The position numbers were made by a program, and so were the translations under genes. Under the pieces are notes generated by a model that made no database searches, had not been told where the DNA came from, and saw only the letters and a list, made by a program, of their open reading frames with translations. From positions 1-64,000 of the IMG/VR virus record IMGVR_UViG_3300035034_001216: a stretch of 64,000 nucleotides of DNA. The stretch is one strand, 5' to 3'. Numbering within the stretch: position 1 is the first letter of the stretch; each line of letters begins with the position of its first letter. Below are positions 54,785 through 63,723 of the stretch, in pieces. The DNA is from a virus.

Positions 54785-56252
54785 TTTCTTTCACTTCTTC
54801 AAGGAGTTTGTTTTTAATATAAGTAACTAACTTTTTAACAACTGTATTTACTTTTACTCTTTGTTCTTCAGCAGCGGGTATAATTTCATAGTCACGTTCT
54901 AGTAATATAGAATCTATAACCCTTCTCGAATCTTGAGACTTTTTATCGTCTATAAACATAAACAATCCTAGTTTTAATTTAGTTTCATGACACGAATTAC
55001 ACGGGATTTTGTTATTAAAACCAATAACTTGTTGTGAAACACAACTTTCACATTCAGTCCAATACCAATCAATCCTCTTTCTAGAATCATCTATTGCTGT
55101 TAGAGTATCGACTACAATTTTACCAAGCTTTGTTTCTTCAGCAAAATCTAAATCAAGATATTCTCTTTTAGAAACAAATTGATAAATTCTTTGTCGTATA
55201 GCCATTGTTGTAAAATCTTGTGCTTTTTCTATTTCTTTACAACAACCTTTACTAATACCACATTGATCTCCGTCAAAAGCACTATTACAATGACATGCAA
55301 ATGGATTAACACTTGTAATTATGTTCTTTTTGTAATAAGAATTTTGTAAAGAAGCAGTTCTATAGAAAAACGTAAAAGCTATACTTCTTATAACATCATT
55401 ATCAGGAAAAATATCAACTTGATGAGAATTTGCTTTTGATGCCCATAAATTGGACATATAAACATTCATATTCCTATGTGCTGAATCATTAATACCAGTA
55501 GTACTAGGAGTGCTACGAACATTAGGATGAGTACTTCCAAAATTAGATTGCCTGGGATTGTTGAATGACTGTTCTCTATGTCCCTGATTCCAATTAGTTG
55601 TAGACCTGTGTTTAGTTGGAAATTCATCTTTAAATGAATCATTTGAAAAGTAATAACCTTTATTTGAATCACTCTGTATAAAATTTCCATGCACAACAGC
55701 AGGTCTTCCCGCTTTTAAAACCACTATCTTATTACTCCACCCCATGTCGTAAAAGTCTCTGAATTCATCATCAAAGTGTTTCTTCATGTACTGCATAAAG
55801 GTAAAATCATTTTCTTTTGATAAAAAATGATCTGTAAATAACAAAGTATCAGAAGTATCTTCTTTAGAATTACTAACTTTCATTCTAAACTTACTTATGT
55901 ACCCATTGTGAAATACAACATTGTTCTTAGTTAATATACGTTTTTGTTTGTTTTCATCTTCATTTGATATTATAGGATGTGTTGTTTTTAAATTACTAGC
56001 AGTTCCGGGAGATGAATTTCTTAAGTGTACAACAATTAATTTATCCTTCAACAACCCTTTTCTGTCAAACCAATTTAATGATTTCAACATAGAAGCTGCT
56101 GTTTTAAATCCCTTCTTTACTAGTATATCTTCTTTGTTTTTTATAGCAAAACCAAACCCCGTATTATTTTTAACACTTGAGTTTTCAACACATTTTGTTA
56201 TAAATTCATGATCATATTCACTCGATTGCTTCTTGTATATTATTAGGCACAT
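54735..56252 (-). CDS. Class II glutamine-amidotransferase-like protein with zinc-ribbon cysteines
   Basis: The 505-residue protein begins MCLIIYK, giving Cys2 as the expected N-terminal nucleophile of Ntn-type amidotransferases. VVHLRNSSPGTASNLKTTHP at about 75 and VVFHNGYI at about 114 fit the glutamine-binding part. After about residue 260 it has a separate part with Cys groups (FACHCNSAFDGDQCGISKGCC, then CESCVSQQ and IPCNSCHE) that could bind zinc. It overlaps the amidoligase gene by 35 bases and is the last of six peptide-bond-type genes in order of transcription. It may supply ammonia or trim gamma-glutamyl groups. The domain is well supported; the reaction is not known. Confidence 0.75.
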   Translation of the reverse strand: MCLIIYKKQSSEYDHEFITKCVENSSVKNNTGFGFAIKNKEDILVKKGFKTAASMLKSLNWFDRKGLLKDKLIVVHLRNSSPGTASNLKTTHPIISNEDENKQKRILTKNNVVFHNGYISKFRMKVSNSKEDTSDTLLFTDHFLSKENDFTFMQYMKKHFDDEFRDFYDMGWSNKIVVLKAGRPAVVHGNFIQSDSNKGYYFSNDSFKDEFPTKHRSTTNWNQGHREQSFNNPRQSNFGSTHPNVRSTPSTTGINDSAHRNMNVYMSNLWASKANSHQVDIFPDNDVIRSIAFTFFYRTASLQNSYYKKNIITSVNPFACHCNSAFDGDQCGISKGCCKEIEKAQDFTTMAIRQRIYQFVSKREYLDLDFAEETKLGKIVVDTLTAIDDSRKRIDWYWTECESCVSQQVIGFNNKIPCNSCHETKLKLGLFMFIDDKKSQDSRRVIDSILLERDYEIIPAAEEQRVKVNTVVKKLVTYIKNKLLEEVKENEERSTRESSPAVSGE

Positions 56253-57816
56253 GTATCTTATTGTTTATTTTGTTTCTATGATTTAAAAATTGAGTAAATG
56301 ATAAATTTTCAGGATAAGTATTTTTTCTACCTATCATTGAAATTCTATTATTCATACGATCGTATAACTCATTGTCATAACTTTCAAGTATTATGTCTTT
56401 AACAGTAATCTTATCGGTTGTTAATATTTTGTATGATTTGTTTACTATAAACTTAACAAATGCTTTACAAAATAAAATCCAATCTTCTATTTCTTGATAA
56501 TCAAGACTAGCTTGATATGGTCTAAATTCAAGAGTAAGATATTTATAAGGATATTCTCCTTTTTTATTACTTACACGACCATTTCTCTGATTGAACGTAC
56601 AACTAATTAAATTTAACCATTTATATCTAAATTGTTGTGGAGTAATTTCACCTCTAAAAGGATCTTGATACCTACCACAATAACGATTTCCGGGATGTGG
56701 ATTCTTTTTATTTTGCAAAGAACCTACAAAGTTTCTATCGTATAGCATTTTATCATATAAATAAGAGTAAAAGAAATTGTCTGACATCTTTTTGTTATTA
56801 AACATCTTGTAAGATTTAACTCCTACATTATAATGTTCTTCAAGTAACAAACCACACATGTTATTATTACTCCTTGACTTGTGTAGAAAACCAAACAATT
56901 CATCTTGAATTTTATATCCAAGTATATATGCTAAATTTGTAAACCTTTTACTAAAAACAGTATTACCTACATGAACATGAATTCCACATGTATCATTAGT
57001 AATACATCTTTGGTTTACAACATCTAGTATGTTGTACAAATCATAAAATCCAGAGTCCTTATTTAAAATGCCAGTAACATATTCTCCACCAGTTATAGAT
57101 CCATCTCTTGAACATTCAACATCTACATTTCTTAGTTTAAATAAGTTTGAACTTATAGATCCCGCAGATGTTTCTATTTCTACTCCAAAAGTTAAATCGT
57201 CTTTTGATATTGAATTAAGATTACTCTCTTTTCTATTAAACTTAGAAACATTACACCTTAGATAATTTCCTTGAAGTGCTTGATCACGTTTAGCCCATTC
57301 TGATTTATATTCAGACATACTGACAATTCTTCCCGGTTCAGATAAAAGCTCTTTAAAACCAAACTTTTCAATTTGATCATGTCTCATTACTATTAATGAA
57401 TTTTTATGAGAAACTTTTATTAAAATACCCATTAATTCAGAAATATAAAATCGATCTTTATTACTGAACTTTTCATTTGAGTAATCATTTTTAAAACTAG
57501 CTTTTATATCATGAAATACTTCATTAATCAACATTTTATCTACAAGAGATACCTTTAAATTACTGGTATGAATTAATTGTTTATTCCCATCTTTGTCTAT
57601 GAACTTTAACAAGCTTAGCCTTTTTGTTTCTTGTTCTTTATCTGTAGCATGATCCATTGTGAACATGCCTTTTTTGTATAATTTATAACCTTCTGATGTT
57701 TTGATTATTCTTTTGTCATCCTTTTTATAAAACGTGCCTTTTATTCTCACATAATCATTGGGATTTTTAAGAATATCATTATTAATATCTAGGTTCCCTA
57801 TGTTGGCAACTTTCAT
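56218..57816 (-). CDS. Phage amidoligase (glutamine-synthetase-like fold, PF12224 type)
   Basis: The 532-residue protein has a middle domain typical of the amidoligase family: LTFGVEIETSAG at about 205, SRDGSITGGEYVTG at about 230, and TNDTCGIHVHVG at about 270. The E, E and HVH residues would bind ATP-metal in the glutamine-synthetase-like pocket. Such enzymes join a carboxylate to an amine. The N-terminal 200 residues are separate and may bind a substrate; the C-terminal part has FRPYQASLDYQEIEDW. It lies between two amidotransferase-like genes, overlapping both. Confidence 0.85.
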   Translation of the reverse strand: MKVANIGNLDINNDILKNPNDYVRIKGTFYKKDDKRIIKTSEGYKLYKKGMFTMDHATDKEQETKRLSLLKFIDKDGNKQLIHTSNLKVSLVDKMLINEVFHDIKASFKNDYSNEKFSNKDRFYISELMGILIKVSHKNSLIVMRHDQIEKFGFKELLSEPGRIVSMSEYKSEWAKRDQALQGNYLRCNVSKFNRKESNLNSISKDDLTFGVEIETSAGSISSNLFKLRNVDVECSRDGSITGGEYVTGILNKDSGFYDLYNILDVVNQRCITNDTCGIHVHVGNTVFSKRFTNLAYILGYKIQDELFGFLHKSRSNNNMCGLLLEEHYNVGVKSYKMFNNKKMSDNFFYSYLYDKMLYDRNFVGSLQNKKNPHPGNRYCGRYQDPFRGEITPQQFRYKWLNLISCTFNQRNGRVSNKKGEYPYKYLTLEFRPYQASLDYQEIEDWILFCKAFVKFIVNKSYKILTTDKITVKDIILESYDNELYDRMNNRISMIGRKNTYPENLSFTQFLNHRNKINNKIHVPNNIQEAIE

Positions 57817-59720
57817 ACTATTTCTTTTTTCTCTTTTATAGCGAGTAAGGATCGTTCATAAATTGTATTATTCCTTAGTCGCTGGTTATTAATAAAGTTT
57901 AACATTCGATTTAACTTTTCTGATGAAACTGTAGATAAAGAATCTGAAGCAATGTCACTAAGACCGTTTTCTAATTCTTTAAAAAAGCTCTTAAAAGATA
58001 TTCCACCAAATATAGCATCAAGACGTAACTGATGTTCCCAGATAGCATTATCTCTAAAACTATCTAATTCAAACTCATTGTCTAGATTTTCAGCAAAGTT
58101 TTCGTATTCCTCTGTAAGCTTTCTGACATATGCAACGTTTGTAAGCAAATCTTTAGCTGATACATTCATTGTAATATGACGATAATCCAGATGATAAGGA
58201 GTTACAAGAACTTTTCCTGAAGTAAACCTTTTTCTTATTGAACATTTTATGAATTTATCATCAATTAACAAGATACCAGTAGAAAGCTTAGTGGGTTTTA
58301 TTTCCTCACCTTCTTCTTGAAATAATTTTTCAAGTTCTTTTTGTCTTTTCTCCTTTACAAACGGAGATAAGCTTTGTGTAGATTTAAAAGGAATTAAACT
58401 TGTTTGTTTTTTACTAGTCAAATTGTTTTCAATTTCTTTACTAGCTTTTTCATCTAAGAATTTAATAAAACTAGGTGCTATAAATTCTTCAATCTTCAAG
58501 TCTTTACCGCATACACTTTTTATTTCTAATTCAGAAGATGCTTCGGAGATAGTCATTTTATGTTTACGTTCGAAATTCTTAGCAAACGTTTCATCTATTT
58601 TAATAAATATATGTAAATGACTATCTTTTTCATCACCAGTATGAAAATTTAAATATCCTACTAGAACATCTAATTTCTTATCTTGAAATGCAAAGAAATT
58701 GGTAAAATTAAACCTTCTATAATCACTTGTTAAGAAACCTATATGGTCACCGCCTTTTGATTGAGAGAATATAAAACTAACATTGTCTTGATAATTTTTA
58801 ACAAGTCGTTTATGTTCTTCAATCAATTTAAAAGGAATAAATAATTTACTACCTTTAAATTCAGTTTCAATATATTTTTCCCTCGTATTTATTGTTTTTA
58901 CCTCCCCGATTTCTTTTAGTGTAACGGATATTTCTTCCTCCAAGATCAACGCGTCCTGTACCGTCGTATTGTACTGTTTGCTTGTTTCGCTGGACGCGGG
59001 TGACTTTTTTGCTGGTTCAGGCTTTTTCCAAGGACTTCTTGTAATCTTCTGAAAAGAAAGTAATTCTCCATCTTTATAAGTATAAAGCTGATATTTATCA
59101 AGTTCTTTGATATTTTTACAACCTATTGACTGTAACGGATGACCTTCTGAAGAGAAATATAAACCTTCTTCTCGTTCTCCAACATGAAGAGGTCTTCCAT
59201 CATCATGATATACATGAAGAGTTCCATCTTTCTTAATAGCCATCATAGCTATAGCACCTTCATACACTTCAAGAACTTCTTTGAAATCCTCATTATTAAA
59301 TAGTTTGTATAAAAGTCTTGAATCAGATATATCTTTTCCTAAACTATTACGTTTTGGAATGTCAGTATTCTTTTCTGCAAACTTATCATACATATATTCA
59401 TGATTCAACAAAGTACCATTATGTACACCTGATATGTGTTCACCAATAAAAGGATGAGCATTAGCTATTGTATTTTGACCTACTGTTTTGGCTCTTGTAT
59501 GACCTATGAATATATTTCTGTCATCATGTATCTCTGGGTTATTTACGTTATATTGAAAACCTGATATAATGTCTTTATGCATAAAGAAATCGTTATCTTT
59601 TAAAGTTAAGATTCCTGTTGAATCATAACCTCTAGATACATTATATAGGCAAAGTAATTTTAATGCATTACTATTTGCTTGTTTGTCTTTTTTTCCTATG
59701 AAACCATAGATACCACACAT
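57813..59720 (-). CDS. Class II glutamine amidotransferase (GlmS/PurF/AsnB-like N-terminal domain)
   Basis: The 635-residue protein starts MCGIYGFIGK with Cys2 as nucleophile. RGYDSTG at 30-36, GHTRAKTVG at 73-81 and GVHNGTL at 98-104 complete the class II glutaminase site that releases ammonia from glutamine. The synthetase domain of GlmS or AsnB is absent. Instead there is a long (about 400-residue) charged C-terminal part with no motif I know, in which Lys/Ser-rich segments occur. Neighbouring amidoligase and ATP-grasp ligase genes are likely partners that use the ammonia or act on the amide product. It overlaps the amidoligase gene by 4 bases. Confidence 0.85.
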   Translation of the reverse strand: MCGIYGFIGKKDKQANSNALKLLCLYNVSRGYDSTGILTLKDNDFFMHKDIISGFQYNVNNPEIHDDRNIFIGHTRAKTVGQNTIANAHPFIGEHISGVHNGTLLNHEYMYDKFAEKNTDIPKRNSLGKDISDSRLLYKLFNNEDFKEVLEVYEGAIAMMAIKKDGTLHVYHDDGRPLHVGEREEGLYFSSEGHPLQSIGCKNIKELDKYQLYTYKDGELLSFQKITRSPWKKPEPAKKSPASSETSKQYNTTVQDALILEEEISVTLKEIGEVKTINTREKYIETEFKGSKLFIPFKLIEEHKRLVKNYQDNVSFIFSQSKGGDHIGFLTSDYRRFNFTNFFAFQDKKLDVLVGYLNFHTGDEKDSHLHIFIKIDETFAKNFERKHKMTISEASSELEIKSVCGKDLKIEEFIAPSFIKFLDEKASKEIENNLTSKKQTSLIPFKSTQSLSPFVKEKRQKELEKLFQEEGEEIKPTKLSTGILLIDDKFIKCSIRKRFTSGKVLVTPYHLDYRHITMNVSAKDLLTNVAYVRKLTEEYENFAENLDNEFELDSFRDNAIWEHQLRLDAIFGGISFKSFFKELENGLSDIASDSLSTVSSEKLNRMLNFINNQRLRNNTIYERSLLAIKEKKEIV

Positions 59721-59738
59721 ATTATGTTATTTTAATTA

Positions 59739-60152
59739 TTAATAATACTTATTTTTGTAATCTGAAAAATCTCCTGTAGGTACTGCATCTCCTTGTATTC
59801 CATTATGGTTTAAGAAATACATCCATGCCTCTTCAACGTCGCCATGTTCACTATCATCGAGGACGATCTGTGTCATCTTACGAGTGTAAAAGTCTGGATG
59901 ACCTTCAAGACCGTCTAAAGGACCTAATAATGTTGATTCTTCTACTTCATATAGTTCTCCAACTATAGTAGAGTCATTACCATCATTCAATTCTTGACTT
60001 ACAAATGGAAAACCACCACTTCTCATATTAAAAGTGCCTACTGTTTTTCCTTTCCCCATAAATTTCAGGTTGGGGGCACCTGCTAAGCAAGCGTTATGAT
60101 TTCCATAACCCTTGCGAAGCGTACCGTATACAAATACTTTTTGTCTACTCAT
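59739..60152 (-). CDS. Gamma-glutamylcyclotransferase-like protein (AIG2/BtrG family)
   Basis: The 137-residue protein has FVYGTLRKGYGNH at residues 7-19, the nucleotide-free glutamyl-binding YGTLR loop, and LDGLEGHPDFYTRKM at about 77-92 with the catalytic Glu. Such enzymes release gamma-linked glutamyl groups as 5-oxoproline (pyroglutamate). In operons with ATP-grasp and amidoligase genes the family is thought to remove a protecting gamma-glutamyl group, as BtrG does in butirosin biosynthesis. It lies 1 base from the ATP-grasp gene. Confidence 0.88.
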   Translation of the reverse strand: MSRQKVFVYGTLRKGYGNHNACLAGAPNLKFMGKGKTVGTFNMRSGGFPFVSQELNDGNDSTIVGELYEVEESTLLGPLDGLEGHPDFYTRKMTQIVLDDSEHGDVEEAWMYFLNHNGIQGDAVPTGDFSDYKNKYY

Positions 60153-60153
60153 A

Positions 60154-61116
60154 TTAAAGTTTACTGTTAATAATTTCTGGCATAGCTTCTACGTATGCCT
60201 TTAGTGTTCCATCACCAAATGAAGGTGATGAGTTAATTTCAACGATAAAGAATTTAGGATCTTTACGTTTGTTTCCTTTGTACATGCTACCTTGAACACG
60301 TACATCTACCGCACCAATATCAAGTCCTACCGCTTTAAGACTTTTCTTAGACTCGTTTACAATCTTATCCCAGTTTACAGGACGATCGAACGCAGGGTTA
60401 TCTTCTGTATACCATACACTATTACTATCATTACGATAGAAACGTTCATCTTCATGTGTATCAGATTTCAACATTTTTCTGTTGGTGTAAATTACACCAT
60501 TTTCAGAAACGTGAATTCTATACTCACGTAAATAGTTATGATACTTTTCAAACAAGTAACCACCAATCCCAATATTAGTATCTTTGATACCCATATCTTC
60601 ATGATCTTTGAATTGTTGGAAGTTGGTACAGAAAGTCTCAAGCTCATCTACTGTTTCAAATAAAACAATACCAAGACCTTTAGAACCTTTACGTACTTTA
60701 CCAATAAATGGTGCTCCAATCTCTTCTAGTTGTTTTTTGGAAAGAAGAGTATCTTTACCTCTAAGATCTGTACTAAGATTGTTAGGATTTGAAGCATTTA
60801 ACTTATGAAAAGTTCCATTTGTAATGTTAAATGTAAATGCTTCCGCAGTAATAACTTTATCTCTGTTGAAACAAGCTTTCATTCTAAACTTATCAGAAGC
60901 ATTATCTGTAGCCTGAACACTGTTAAGAATTAAACGTTTGTGACCATCAGTATATTGATATCTTGATCCAAACATTATGCTTACTCTTTGAGGAAAAGTA
61001 ATACCACTTTTCTTCATTGCATCTTGCAATTGTTTGTTTGAGTTTTTAGATCTTACAACTGGTGCAAATTCTCTATTTTTTCTTACTTTATTATGAATAC
61101 TTTTAAATCTAGTCAT
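60154..61116 (-). CDS. ATP-grasp ligase (COOH-NH2 ligase type)
   Basis: The 320-residue protein has an ATP-grasp core: GAPFIGKVRKGSKGLGI at 134-150 (phosphate-binding loop), GGYLFEKYH at 185-193, LREYRIHV at 196-203, AVDVRVQG near 270 and FIVEINSSPSFG at 290-301 (metal-binding E and N). Such enzymes activate a carboxylate as acyl phosphate and join it to an amine. In this block it stands between the GGCT-like and the COOH-NH2 ligase genes. The first 130 residues would form the N-terminal pre-ATP-grasp domain. It may add amino acids to a peptide or protein. Confidence 0.87.
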   Translation of the reverse strand: MTRFKSIHNKVRKNREFAPVVRSKNSNKQLQDAMKKSGITFPQRVSIMFGSRYQYTDGHKRLILNSVQATDNASDKFRMKACFNRDKVITAEAFTFNITNGTFHKLNASNPNNLSTDLRGKDTLLSKKQLEEIGAPFIGKVRKGSKGLGIVLFETVDELETFCTNFQQFKDHEDMGIKDTNIGIGGYLFEKYHNYLREYRIHVSENGVIYTNRKMLKSDTHEDERFYRNDSNSVWYTEDNPAFDRPVNWDKIVNESKKSLKAVGLDIGAVDVRVQGSMYKGNKRKDPKFFIVEINSSPSFGDGTLKAYVEAMPEIINSKL

Positions 61117-61128
61117 TTTGTTTATTTT

Positions 61129-61905
61129 TTAAGCGTTAATTTCTTGAACTTCTTGGATTGTTGTTTCTTCTTTAACTTGAGTTGTTTGAAAACTATCAAA
61201 TACGATCTTTTCGTATTTTTCTCCCAAGTATTTTTTATAATTGTTTACTACTTCTTGAACAATATCATATACTCTACCCATTTTTACAATATCTTTTAAC
61301 CAAAAGTTAGATAGAGATCTGTATTCAAATCCGTAGTCTTTAAATCTGAATCTTCCGGGTGTACCATAGATATCTTTTCTTGATTGGTTGTTATCTTCTC
61401 TAACTACCATATCTAAAAATAGATAATCCATTGCTTTAACCATATCTACCACCACATCCATATCTTCTGATAATTCGGGTGGTAGCCCTACATGGACATG
61501 CCCACCTGCGTATCTTACACCATCTTTGAATTCAATCTTAGGATTTTCATTCTTAGTGTAAGCTGATAAATCAGGATCACATCCTATTTCCCAGTCATGA
61601 TCTTCTTTTAAGTCTTCTTTCTCAAAAGTCATAGAAGGTACAACTGATAGAAAATCATCTCCAATAATATCTTGCAGCTTTGATTTTCCTACAAGAATAT
61701 TATTTATGAATCCTTTTTTACTAGTAGCAGGTGGTATATTCAATTCTAACATTACATTGTCAGCATGAACAGCATATCCATTTTTTAAATCTTCAACATC
61801 GTCTTTTGTTCCCGGTGTAAAATCTGCTGCTTTTTTTCCTTTCTGTGTATCTCTTCCTAAAATAAAAAATTCAGGATCAGTTCCTATTGTAAAGGATCTA
61901 TTCAT
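61129..61905 (-). CDS. COOH-NH2 ligase (amidoligase type 2, PF14395-like)
   Basis: The 258-residue protein shows the phage-type COOH-NH2 ligase sequence: IGTDPEFF at 7-14, PGTK at 31-34, ADNVMLELNIPPA at 48-60, IGCDPDLSAY at 107-116, RYAGGHVHVGLP at 131-142 and FEYRSLSNFWL at 192-202. These correspond to the glutamine-synthetase-like catalytic core with metal-binding Glu and His. The family is expected to join an amine to a carboxylate with ATP. It is the first gene of the amidoligase cluster in transcription order, following the polymerase end by 19 bases. Confidence 0.9.
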   Translation of the reverse strand: MNRSFTIGTDPEFFILGRDTQKGKKAADFTPGTKDDVEDLKNGYAVHADNVMLELNIPPATSKKGFINNILVGKSKLQDIIGDDFLSVVPSMTFEKEDLKEDHDWEIGCDPDLSAYTKNENPKIEFKDGVRYAGGHVHVGLPPELSEDMDVVVDMVKAMDYLFLDMVVREDNNQSRKDIYGTPGRFRFKDYGFEYRSLSNFWLKDIVKMGRVYDIVQEVVNNYKKYLGEKYEKIVFDSFQTTQVKEETTIQEVQEINA

Positions 61906-61924
61906 TATAAATTAAAAATTTAAA

Positions 61925-62689
61925 TTATTTAATAGGGTTAACTATTTTTTCAACTTCATTGATATAATAATTATAATTGACATCATAATCTAAAAAATCA
62001 ACTTGTTGAAAAAATTTATTAAAATAAGTAACAAGATATTTACTTTCTACTTCAAAAGATCTGTCATCTACAAATACACCATCAAATAGCGTATTCTCAT
62101 ATACAGATTCTTTCCCTTCAAGAGGTGGCATTTTCTTTATTAGTTTTTTACCATGATTAGAAATATAATACCTTACTGTTTTACTAGCTTTCTCTACTGT
62201 TTTATCAGAACTTAAAACATCTTTTAAAATGTAATGAGATCCTTTATTAGATTTAACTGCTTTACAAAAGTCATATATGTCGTCACATTCATAAATAGTC
62301 TTTTTATAGTCTATATTATGAACGTAATAATCATATATTGCCTTTGCTACAATTATCATAGAATGATTCTTATGAGGCTCACGGTTATAATCATACCAAC
62401 CTTTAAGTTTCACTCTATCGTCTACTTTTTCATTTCCAGTTTTGATTGCTAGGTAATTATTTACATTACTCATAACAAGTAAGTCATAAAACGTTTCTTC
62501 TAAAACAAATTTCGTTTTATTTTCCCATTGTCTTTGTAATGATCTAAATTCATCTAACCTTTCTTTACTAAATAGTACAACTACACCATCAGTATTAGCA
62601 GATAAAACAGAAAATCCTGATATATCAAGATCTTCTATAAGCATTAACAATGATAATTGACCAATAGTGGTCGTTTGGATTGTTACTAC
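61925..62689 (-). CDS. Family B DNA polymerase, C-terminal exon (gene interrupted)
   Basis: The coding frame includes TTTIGQLSLLMLIEDLD, the start of the palm segment, then SANTDGVVVLF (motif C with the catalytic Asp), NVNNYLAIKTG, VKLKGWYDYN, HKNHSMIIVAKAIYDYYV and a terminal helix: the C-terminal half of a phage family B polymerase. The segment upstream of TTG 62650 and ATG 62644 remains open and conserved back to a TAA at 62690-62692, with no start codon that would include it. The rest of the polymerase (exonuclease domain and motifs A and B) is not present to the right within 1.3 kb. It is therefore probably the last exon of a split gene, rather than an independent short protein. Confidence 0.72.
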   Translation of the reverse strand, partial: VVTIQTTTIGQLSLLMLIEDLDISGFSVLSANTDGVVVLFSKERLDEFRSLQRQWENKTKFVLEETFYDLLVMSNVNNYLAIKTGNEKVDDRVKLKGWYDYNREPHKNHSMIIVAKAIYDYYVHNIDYKKTIYECDDIYDFCKAVKSNKGSHYILKDVLSSDKTVEKASKTVRYYISNHGKKLIKKMPPLEGKESVYENTLFDGVFVDDRSFEVESKYLVTYFNKFFQQVDFLDYDVNYNYYINEVEKIVNPIK

Positions 62690-62697
62690 TTACCACA

Positions 62698-62711
62698 CTC
62701 AGTCACCTGAG
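62698..62711 (-). other. GNRA-capped RNA hairpin next to the polymerase exon
   Basis: On the transcript strand the sequence CTCAGGTGACTGAG forms a 5-bp stem with a GTGA tetraloop. Flanking bases add three further pairs (two G-U wobbles and one A-U). It lies 6 to 19 bases before the TAA that closes the polymerase frame. Terminal GNRA hairpins like this are common near 3' splice sites of group I introns. Confidence 0.55.
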
Positions 62712-62721
62712 CATAATAAAA

Positions 62722-63354
62722 TTACGTTAATTTATCAGCAACTGTTTCTCTGTTGAATATCCATATTTTAATGAAATTTCTACTGTTATTATTATAAGCA
62801 GGTTCTGTACATGTTTCGCACATTTCAGTAAGACATCCATCTAATATTGCCCATTCATTTGTCACACCTATCGGTTCATTTTTTGTACTTTGTCCGCCAG
62901 AAGTCATGTTGGTAGATACTAGAGTAAAAGCTGGACATTTTGTTAGTATCCTATCAAGAATCATATTTTGAAAAACCCATTTTATAAGTTTTTCTTCTAT
63001 AAATTCTTTGTTATACAAAACACCTTTAAGTTCAGAAATCATATTAGGTATTAATGTCGCAGATGAGTATTTTAAAGATGGATTATCTCGAGTCCCTTTC
63101 AAAAATGAAACTATTCTGCGAGATTCTCCATAAGCTGAGTTGATACCTGACATTTGGAGAGCACCACATGATATGTCAGTGCCTCCTACTCCTAAATGTT
63201 TATTGCCTGAGTAATTTATTAGTTCTTTAATACGAGATAAAACTTCAGGATTATCTTTTAATGTCTCAGGCGTTAGCTTTGAACTTTTTTTTTCTTCTAC
63301 TTTTAGTACTTTCAATTTGCTCATAATAAATTGTTTTTTTTGTTTTGATTTCAT
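62722..63354 (-). CDS. Unknown protein inside the intron-like insertion
   Basis: Read from ATG 63354 the product has about 210 residues; ATG 63324 (MSKLKVLKVEEKKSSK) is an alternative and a longer form from 63426 overlaps the upstream gene. It contains LINYSGNKHLGVGGTDISCG, a GESRRIVSFLKGTRDN stretch, TNMTSGGQSTK and a Cys cluster (DGCLTEMCETC). None matches HNH, GIY-YIG or LAGLIDADG homing endonucleases that I can recognise. It may be an unrelated gene carried in the insertion. Function unknown. Confidence 0.6.
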   Translation of the reverse strand: MKSKQKKQFIMSKLKVLKVEEKKSSKLTPETLKDNPEVLSRIKELINYSGNKHLGVGGTDISCGALQMSGINSAYGESRRIVSFLKGTRDNPSLKYSSATLIPNMISELKGVLYNKEFIEEKLIKWVFQNMILDRILTKCPAFTLVSTNMTSGGQSTKNEPIGVTNEWAILDGCLTEMCETCTEPAYNNNSRNFIKIWIFNRETVADKLT

Positions 63355-63385
63355 AATTTTATTATTTGTAGTCTGGACCATCTCA

Positions 63386-63697
63386 TCAACCGCATTCAAT
63401 GTCACATGTAGGACTATTAAGTCCACATTTACATTTAATTTTAGGTTGCTCGTTGTTGGCCTCTACGCCGTTTTCTAATTTTTCACATAAACTAATAACT
63501 TCTTCATCATCACCATAAGCGCATAATGCTTCTAAAATTAATTTAATGTCTTTATTATCAAGTGACGGCACGGGATTGTCAAATTTTTTAAGTACTATTT
63601 TACAAAAGTCTACTTCAAATTGCTTTTGGAGATCTTCTTGAACTGCTTTTATATAATCAGGATTTTCATCTGATTGAAATTGTACTATAATTTTCAT
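63386..63697 (-). CDS. Small acidic protein with Cys-rich C-terminus
   Basis: The 103-residue product begins MKIIVQFQSDENPDYIKAVQ, is acidic in the middle (ALCAYGDDEEVISLCEKLE) and ends with IKCKCGLNSPTCDIECG, four cysteines within 15 residues that may bind zinc. The gene lies in the intron-like insertion beside another Cys-rich reading frame. Function unknown. Confidence 0.6.
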   Translation of the reverse strand: MKIIVQFQSDENPDYIKAVQEDLQKQFEVDFCKIVLKKFDNPVPSLDNKDIKLILEALCAYGDDEEVISLCEKLENGVEANNEQPKIKCKCGLNSPTCDIECG

Positions 63698-63723
63698 ATT
63701 TTTTTTAAATTTGAGTTTCCCCG

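Noticed and set aside
61925-62650. Treating the polymerase fragment as a full gene starting at TTG 62650
   Set aside because: The frame remains open and polymerase-like upstream (TTTIGQLSLL) with no start codon there, so the TTG looks like an internal codon of a split gene.
62690-63426. An intein in the DNA polymerase
   Set aside because: An intein needs a continuous frame. Here a TAA stop lies next to the exon and the neighbouring genes are in closed frames, with no terminal HN followed by Cys, Ser or Thr.
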